A stretch of 64,000 nucleotides of DNA from Cepaea nemoralis. Lineage: Eukaryota; Mollusca; Gastropoda; Stylommatophora; Helicidae. Shown in pieces: positions 58,705 to 64,000 of this stretch; the stretch's first letter is position 1; each line of letters starts with the position of its first letter. The notes under the pieces are model-generated. The model did no database searches. It was not told the DNA's origin and was given only the letters and a program-made list of their open reading frames with translations. Location: the NCBI GenBank assembly GCA_014155875.1, contig JACEFZ010005096.1, positions 1 to 64,000 on the forward strand. Reading direction: 5' to 3'. The position numbers were made by a program, and so were the translations under genes.

Positions 58705-61700
58705 GACATAAATGATACTTAGGCTGAGATATGATCTATCGTCGCTGATATTGTTGACAGGTGTAGAACCTTATCTCAACACATAACATAAATGATACTT
58801 TGGCTGAGATATGATTTATCGTCGCTGATATTGTTGGCAGGTGTAGAACCTTATCTCAACACATAACATAAATGATACTTTGGCTGAGATATGATTTATC
58901 GTCGCTGATATTGTTGGCAGGTGTAGAACCTTATCTCAACACATAACATAAATGATACTTTGGCTGAGATATGATTTATCGTCGCTGATATTGTTGACAG
59001 GTGTAGAACCTTATCTCAACACATAACATAAATGATACTTTGGCTGAGATATGATTTATCGTCGCTGATATTGTTGGCAGGTGTAGAACCTTATCTCAAC
59101 ACATAACATAAATGATACTTTGGCTGAGATATGATTTATCGTCGCTGATATTGTTGGCAGGTGTAGAACCTTATCTCAACACATAACATAAATGATACCT
59201 AGGCTGAGATATGATTTATCGTCGCTGATATTGTTGGCAGGTGTAGAACCTTATCTCAACACATAACATAAATGATACTTTGGCTGAGATATGATTTATC
59301 GTCGCTGATATTGTTGGCAGGTGTAGAACCTTATCTCAACACATAACATAAATGATACCTAGGCTGAGATATGATTTATCGTCGCTGATATTGTTGGCAG
59401 GTGTAGAACCTTATCTCAACACATAACATAAATGATACTTTGGCTGAGATATGATTTATCGTCGCTGATATTGTTGGCAGGTGTAGAACCTTATCTCAAC
59501 ACATAACATAAATGATACTTTGGCTGAGATATGATCTATCGTCGCTGATATTGTTGGCAGGTGTAGAACCTTATCTCAACACATAACATAAATGATACTT
59601 TGGCTGAGATATGATCTATCGTCGCTGATATTGTTGACAGGTGTAGAACCTTATCTCAACACATAACATAAATGATACTTTGGCTGAGATATGATCTATC
59701 GTCGCTGATATTGTTGGCAGGTGTAGAACCTTATCTCAACACATAACATAAATGATACTTTGGCTGAGATATGATTATCGTCGCTGATATTGTTGACAGG
59801 TGTAGAACCTTATCTCAACACATAACATAAATGATACTTTGGCTGAGATATGATTATCGTCGCTGATATTGTTGACAGGTGTAGAACCTTATCTCAACAA
59901 CATAACATAAATGATACTTTGGCTGAGATATGAATCTTATCGTCGCTGATATTGTTGACAGGTGTAGAACCTTATCTCAACACATAACATAAATGATACC
60001 TTAGGCTGAGATATGATTTATCGTCGCTGATATTGTTGACAGGTGTAGAACCTTATCTCAACACATAACATAAATGATACTTTGGCTGAGATATGATCTA
60101 TCGTCGCTGATATTGTTGGCAGGTGTAGAACCTTATCTCAACACATAACATAAATGATACTTTGGCTGAGATATGATCTATCGTCGCTGATATTGTTGAC
60201 AGGTGTAGAACCTTATCTCAAACACATAACATAAATGATACCTTAGGCTGAGATATGATCTATCGTCGCTGATATTGTTGGCAGGTGTAGAACCTTATCT
60301 CAACACATAACATAAATGATACTTTGGCTGAGATATGATCTTATCGTCGCTGATATTGTTGGCAGGTGTAGAACCTTATCTCAACACATAACATAAATGA
60401 TACTTTGGCTGAGATATGATCTATCGTCGCTGATATTGTTGGCAGGTGTAGAACCTTATCTCAACACATAACATAAATGATACTTTGGCTGAGATATGAT
60501 TTATCGTCGCTGATATTGTTGACAGGTGTAGAACCTTATCTCAACACATAACATAAATGATACTTTGGCTGAGATATGATCTATCGTCGCTGATATTGTT
60601 GGCAGGTGTAGAACCTTATCTCAACACATAACATAAATGATACTTTGGCTGAGATATGATTTATCGTCGCTGATATTGTTGACAGGTGTAGAACCTTATC
60701 TCAACACATAACATAAATGATACTTTGGCTGAGATATGATCTATCGTCGCTGATATTGTTGGCAGGTGTAGAACCTTATCTCAACACATAACATAAATGA
60801 TACTTTGGCTGAGATATGATTTATCGTCGCTGATATTGTTGGACAGGTGTAGAACCTTATCTCAACACATAACATAAATGATACTTTGGCTGAGATATGA
60901 TCTATCGTCGCTGATATTGTTGGCAGGTGTAGAACCTTATCTCAACACATAACATAAATGATACTTGGCTGAGATATGATCTATCGTCGCTGATATTGTT
61001 TGGCAGGTGTAGAACCTTATCTCAACACATAACATAAATGATACTTAGGCTGAGATATGATCTATCGTCGCTGATATTGTTGGCAGGTGTAGAACCTTAT
61101 CTCAACACATAACATAAATGATACTTTGGCTGAGATATGATCTATCGTCGCTGATATTGTTGGCAGGTGTAGAACCTTATCTCAACACATAACATAAATG
61201 ATACTTAGGCTGAGATATGATCTATCGTCGCTGATATTGTTGACAGGTGTAGAACCTTATCTCAACACATAACATAAATGATACCTAGGCTGAGATATGA
61301 TCTATCGTCGCTGATATTGTTGGCAGGTGTAGAACCTTATCTCAACACATAACATAAATGATACTTTGGCTGAGATATGATCTATCGTCGCTGATATTGT
61401 TGGCAGGTGTAGAACCTTATCTCAACACATAACATAAATGATACTTTGGCTGAGATATGATCTATCGTCGCTGATATTGTTGGCAGGTGTAGAACCTTAT
61501 CTCAACACATAACATAAATGATACTTTGGCTGAGATATGATTTATCGTCGCTGATATTGTTGACAGGTGTAGAACCTTATCTCAACACATAACATAAATG
61601 ATACTTTGGCTGAGATATGATCTATCGTCGCTGATATTGTTGACAGGTGTAGAACCTTATCTCAACACATAACATAAATGATACTTTGGCTGAGATATGA

Positions 61701-64000
61701 TTTATCGTCGCTGATATTGTGGCAGGTGTAGAACCTTATCGTCAACACATAACATAAATGATACTTTGGCTGAGAATATGATCTATCGTCGCTGATATTG
61801 TTGGCAGGTGTAGAACCTTATCTCAACACATAACATAAATGATACTTGGCTGAGATATGATCTATCGTCGCTGATAATTGTTGGACAGGTGTAGAACCTT
61901 ATCTCAACACATAACATAAATGATACTTTGGCTGAGATATGATCTATCGTCGCTGATATTGTTGGCAGGTGTAGAACCCTTATCTCAACACCATAAATAA
62001 ATGATACTTTGGCTGAGATATGATCTATCGTCGCTGATATGTGTTTGACGGGTGTAGAATCCTTATCTCAACACATAACATAAATAGATACTTTGGCTGA
62101 TCGATATGATCTATCGTCGCTGATATTGTTAGGCAGGTGTAGAACCCTTATCTCAACACATAACATAAATGATACTTTTGGCTGAGATTATGGATCTATC
62201 GTCGCTCGATATTGTTGACAGGTGTAGAACCTTATCTCAACACCATAACATAAATGGATACGTTGGCCTGAGATATGATTTATCGTCGCTGGGGGGGGGA
62301 TTATTGTTGACAGGTGTAGAACCGTATCGCCAACACATAAACCATAAATGATAATTTCGGCTGAGATATGATTTACTCGTCGCTGATATTGTTTGGCAGG
62401 TGTGTAGAACCCTTATCGTCAACACAGTAACATAAATGATTACTTTGGCGTGAGATTATGATCTATCGTCGCTGATATTGTTGGACAGGTGTAGAAACCT
62501 TATCTCCACACATAACATAAAATGATACTTTGGGCTGAGATATGATCGATCGTCGCTGATATTGTTGGCAGGTGTAGAACCGTTATCTCCAACACCTAAC
62601 ATAAATGATACTTAGGCTGAGATATGAGCTCTATCGTCGCTGATGATTGTTGACAGGTGTAGAACCTTATCTCAACACATACATAAATGATACTTTGCTG
62701 AGATATGATCTATCGTCGCTGATATTGTTGGCAGGTGTAGAACCTTATCTCAAACACATAACATAAATGATACTTTGGCTGAGATATGATTTATCGTCGC
62801 TGATATTGTTGGCAGGTGTAGAACCTTATCTCAACACATAACATAAATGATACTTTGGCTGAGATATGATCTATCGTCGCTGATATTGTTGGCAGGTGTA
62901 GAACCTTATCTCAACACATAACATAAATGATACTTTAGCTGAGATATGATCTAGTCGTCGCTGATATTGTTGACAGGTTGTAGAACCTTATCTCAACACA
63001 TAACATAAATGATACTTTGGCTGAGATATGATCTATCGTCGCTGATATTGTTGGCAGGTGTAGAAACCTTAACTCAACACATAACATAAATGATACTTTG
63101 GCTGAGATATGATTTATCGTCGCTGATATTGTTGACAGGTGTAGACCTTATCTCAACACATAACATAAATGATACTGTGGCTGAGATATGATTATCGTCG
63201 CTGATATTGTTGTGCAGGTGTAGAACCTTATCTCAAACACATAACATAAATGATACTCAGGCTGAGATATGATCTATCGTCGCTGATATTGTGTGACAGG
63301 TGTAGAACAGTATCTCAACACATACATAAATGATACTTTGGCTGAGATATGATTTATCGTCGCTGATATTGTTGGCAGGTGTAGAACCTTATCTCAACAC
63401 ATAACATAATGATACTTAGGCTGAGATATGATCTATCGTCGCTGATATTGTTGGCAGGTGTAGAACCTTATCTCAACACATAACATAAAGGATACTTTGG
63501 CTGAGATATGATCTATCGTCGCTGATAATTGTTGGCAGGTGTAGAACCTTATCTCAACACATAACATAAATGATACTTGGCTGAGATATGATCTATCGTC
63601 GCTGATATTGTTGGCAGGTGTAGAACCTTATCTCAACACATAACATAAATGATACTTAGGCTGAGATATGATCTATCGTCGCTGATATTGTTGGCAGGTG
63701 TAGAACATTATCTCAACACTAACATAAAATGATACTTTGGCTGAGATATGATCTATCGTCGCTGATATTGTTGACAGGTGTGAACCTTATCTCAACACAT
63801 ACATAAATGATACTTTGGCTGAGATATGATTTATCGTCGCTGATATTGTTGGCAGGTGTAGAACCTTATCTCAACACATAACATAAATGATACTGGCTGA
63901 GATATGATCTATCGTCGCTGATATTGTTGACAGGTGTAGAACCTTATCTCAACACATAACATAAATGATACTTTGGCTGAGATATGATTTATCGTCGCTG
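58705..64000. repeat. 80-bp satellite, about 66 units, running off the window
   Basis: Unit ACATAACATAAATGATACTT, TGGCTGAGATATGATTTATC, GTCGCTGATATTGTTGGCAG, GTGTAGAACCTTATCTCAAC. Main variants are GGCAG or GACAG, TTTATC or CTATC, and ACTTTGG, ACTTAGG or ACCTAGG. Units are very alike up to about 61700. From there to about 63800 they carry many single-base insertions and deletions, plus a G run at 62291. The array continues past the end. Confidence 0.97.

Noticed and set aside
58705..64000. A hammerhead ribozyme in the 80-bp satellite
   Set aside because: The unit has CTGATAT but lacks the CTGATGA...GAAA core arrangement.

Overview
The window looks like repeat-rich nuclear DNA from a metazoan, most likely a mollusc (perhaps a gastropod). 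This rests on the set of non-LTR retrotransposons (an RTE-like element with a C2H2 tail, a CR1/L2-like element, an EN-RT-RNase H element), several tRNA-derived SINE families, hAT and Tc1/IS630-like DNA transposons, a Gypsy-type LTR element, and about one third of the sequence in micro-, mini- and satellite arrays. The species call is inference. I see no host gene with a recognisable product, no rRNA gene, no convincing free-standing tRNA gene, no operon and no CRISPR array. Every long reading frame belongs to a mobile element or is a by-product of a tandem repeat.

Layout. 0-8.9 kb: an RNase H-bearing retroposon (copy 1) split by a Gypsy-like LTR retrotransposon (891-8775). The 5' LTR of that element carries a 552-bp solo LTR of another family and a 441-bp tandem duplication. 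9.3-10.3 kb: a dead Tc1/IS630-type transposase on the minus strand. 11-17 kb: CA-rich DNA, 55-bp, ~22-bp, 35-bp, trinucleotide and 30-bp arrays, a SINE and RNase H copy 2. 17.26-25.56 kb: a hAT element (8-bp target duplication) broken apart by a long A+T-rich block that itself received a 3.8-kb RTE-like LINE (17732-21552, minus strand, 11-bp target duplication). 26-32 kb: a 40-bp array, SINEs, a 402-bp hAT MITE, RNase H copy 3 broken by a very long poly-G tract, and a 54-bp array. 32.02-35.71 kb: a gene-free 3.7-kb insert with TG...CA ends and a 5-bp target duplication, sitting inside the 54-bp array. 36.5-41.6 kb: minisatellites, one of which is interrupted by a 5'-truncated CR1/L2-like LINE. 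That LINE received a SINE (12-bp target duplication) and has a 1.65-kb GT-rich expansion in its 3' part. 42-53.4 kb: SINEs, RNase H copy 4 and a run of 33-, 35-, 44-, 18-, 33- and 34-bp arrays. 53.4-58.7 kb: an EN-RT-RNase H LINE (plus strand, three frameshifts) with 103-bp repeats in its 3' region, then a fragment that may be the start of another LINE. 58.7 kb to the end: an 80-bp satellite that runs off the window.

How the parts relate. There is no pathway here. The logic is a record of insertions: target-site duplications and split repeats give the relative order of at least nine events. The autonomous-type LINEs would be the source of machinery for the SINEs. The best candidates for something not well described are the RNase H-only retroposon family (four copies, none with a reverse transcriptase beside it), the giant LTR-like insert at 32-35.7 kb, and the LTR retrotransposon with a rearranged pol.
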